Source of the DNA: QQUD01 sp039029915
GTDB taxonomy: Bacteria; Chloroflexota; Anaerolineae; Promineifilales; Promineifilaceae
DNA length: 5,169 bases
Direction of reading: 5' to 3'
Assembly (NCBI GenBank): GCA_039029915.1
Contig: JBCCFD010000521.1
Coordinates: forward strand, 1 to 5,169
How positions within the stretch are numbered: position 1 is the stretch's first letter; every line of letters begins with the position of its first letter. The notes below the pieces were generated by a model. The model did not search any database. It saw only the letters and a program-made list of their open reading frames with translations, and was not told the DNA's origin. This document shows positions 5,161-5,169 of this stretch, piece after piece. Both the position numbers and the translations under genes were made by a program.

Positions 5161-5169
5161 AATATAAAA

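Noticed and set aside
1..5169. CRISPR array, tRNA/rRNA, transposase, riboswitch, toxin-antitoxin or defence operon
   Set aside because: No regularly spaced repeats, tRNA cloverleaf, transposase motifs or terminal inverted repeats seen; the gene set does not match a known defence system.

Overview
The window reads as an ordinary bacterial chromosome segment of moderate GC with AT-rich intergenic stretches. Five complete genes lie on the minus strand. The tail of a sixth lies on the plus strand at the left edge, and the translation-initiation region of a seventh lies on the plus strand at the right edge. The best lineage guess is Chloroflexota (Anaerolineae/Ardenticatenia-like). This rests on a Mer/F420-type LLM oxidoreductase, a YfiT-type DinB protein, orphan DUF-domain proteins and a heavily iterated genomic palindrome. 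It is inference: no ribosomal or phylogenetic marker is present.

Layout from the left. Bases 1-98 (+) hold the last ~31 codons of what looks like an amidinotransferase/arginine-deiminase superfamily enzyme, ending 4 nt from the stop of the convergent gene at 103-1065 (-), an LLM flavin/F420 oxidoreductase. A 9-bp hairpin (1086-1109) separates that gene from a YfiT-like DinB metal-binding protein (1111-1590, -). After an 84-nt gap come two closely coupled genes. One is a membrane-anchored protein that appears to join DUF6438 to DUF4377 (1675-2424, -). The other is an unrecognised protein with a DUF3471-like N-terminus and a possibly ADP-ribosyltransferase-like centre (2449-3624, -). A 143-nt intergenic stretch with an 18-nt-period tandem repeat follows, then a DHA3/MefA-type MFS exporter (3768-5072, -). 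The right edge (5073-5169) is a divergent intergenic region with three perfect palindromes and a consensus AGGAGG ribosome site for a plus-strand gene starting just outside.

Transcription order on the minus strand is exporter, DUF3471/ART-like protein, DUF6438 protein, DinB protein, LLM oxidoreductase. The middle pair is clearly coupled (9-24 nt). The rest may be one loose transcript or several, and no shared pathway is evident. The genes look like housekeeping or accessory detoxification functions, not a defence or mobile system.

The strongest non-gene signal is the palindrome ACGGCCGT, present 10 times in 5.2 kb (5 of them as the 10-mer AACGGCCGTT), plus two one-base variants. Every copy is inside a coding region. 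It behaves like the cyanobacterial HIP1 class of highly iterated palindromes, and seven of the ten copies sit in the frame that encodes Thr-Ala-Val in unrelated proteins.
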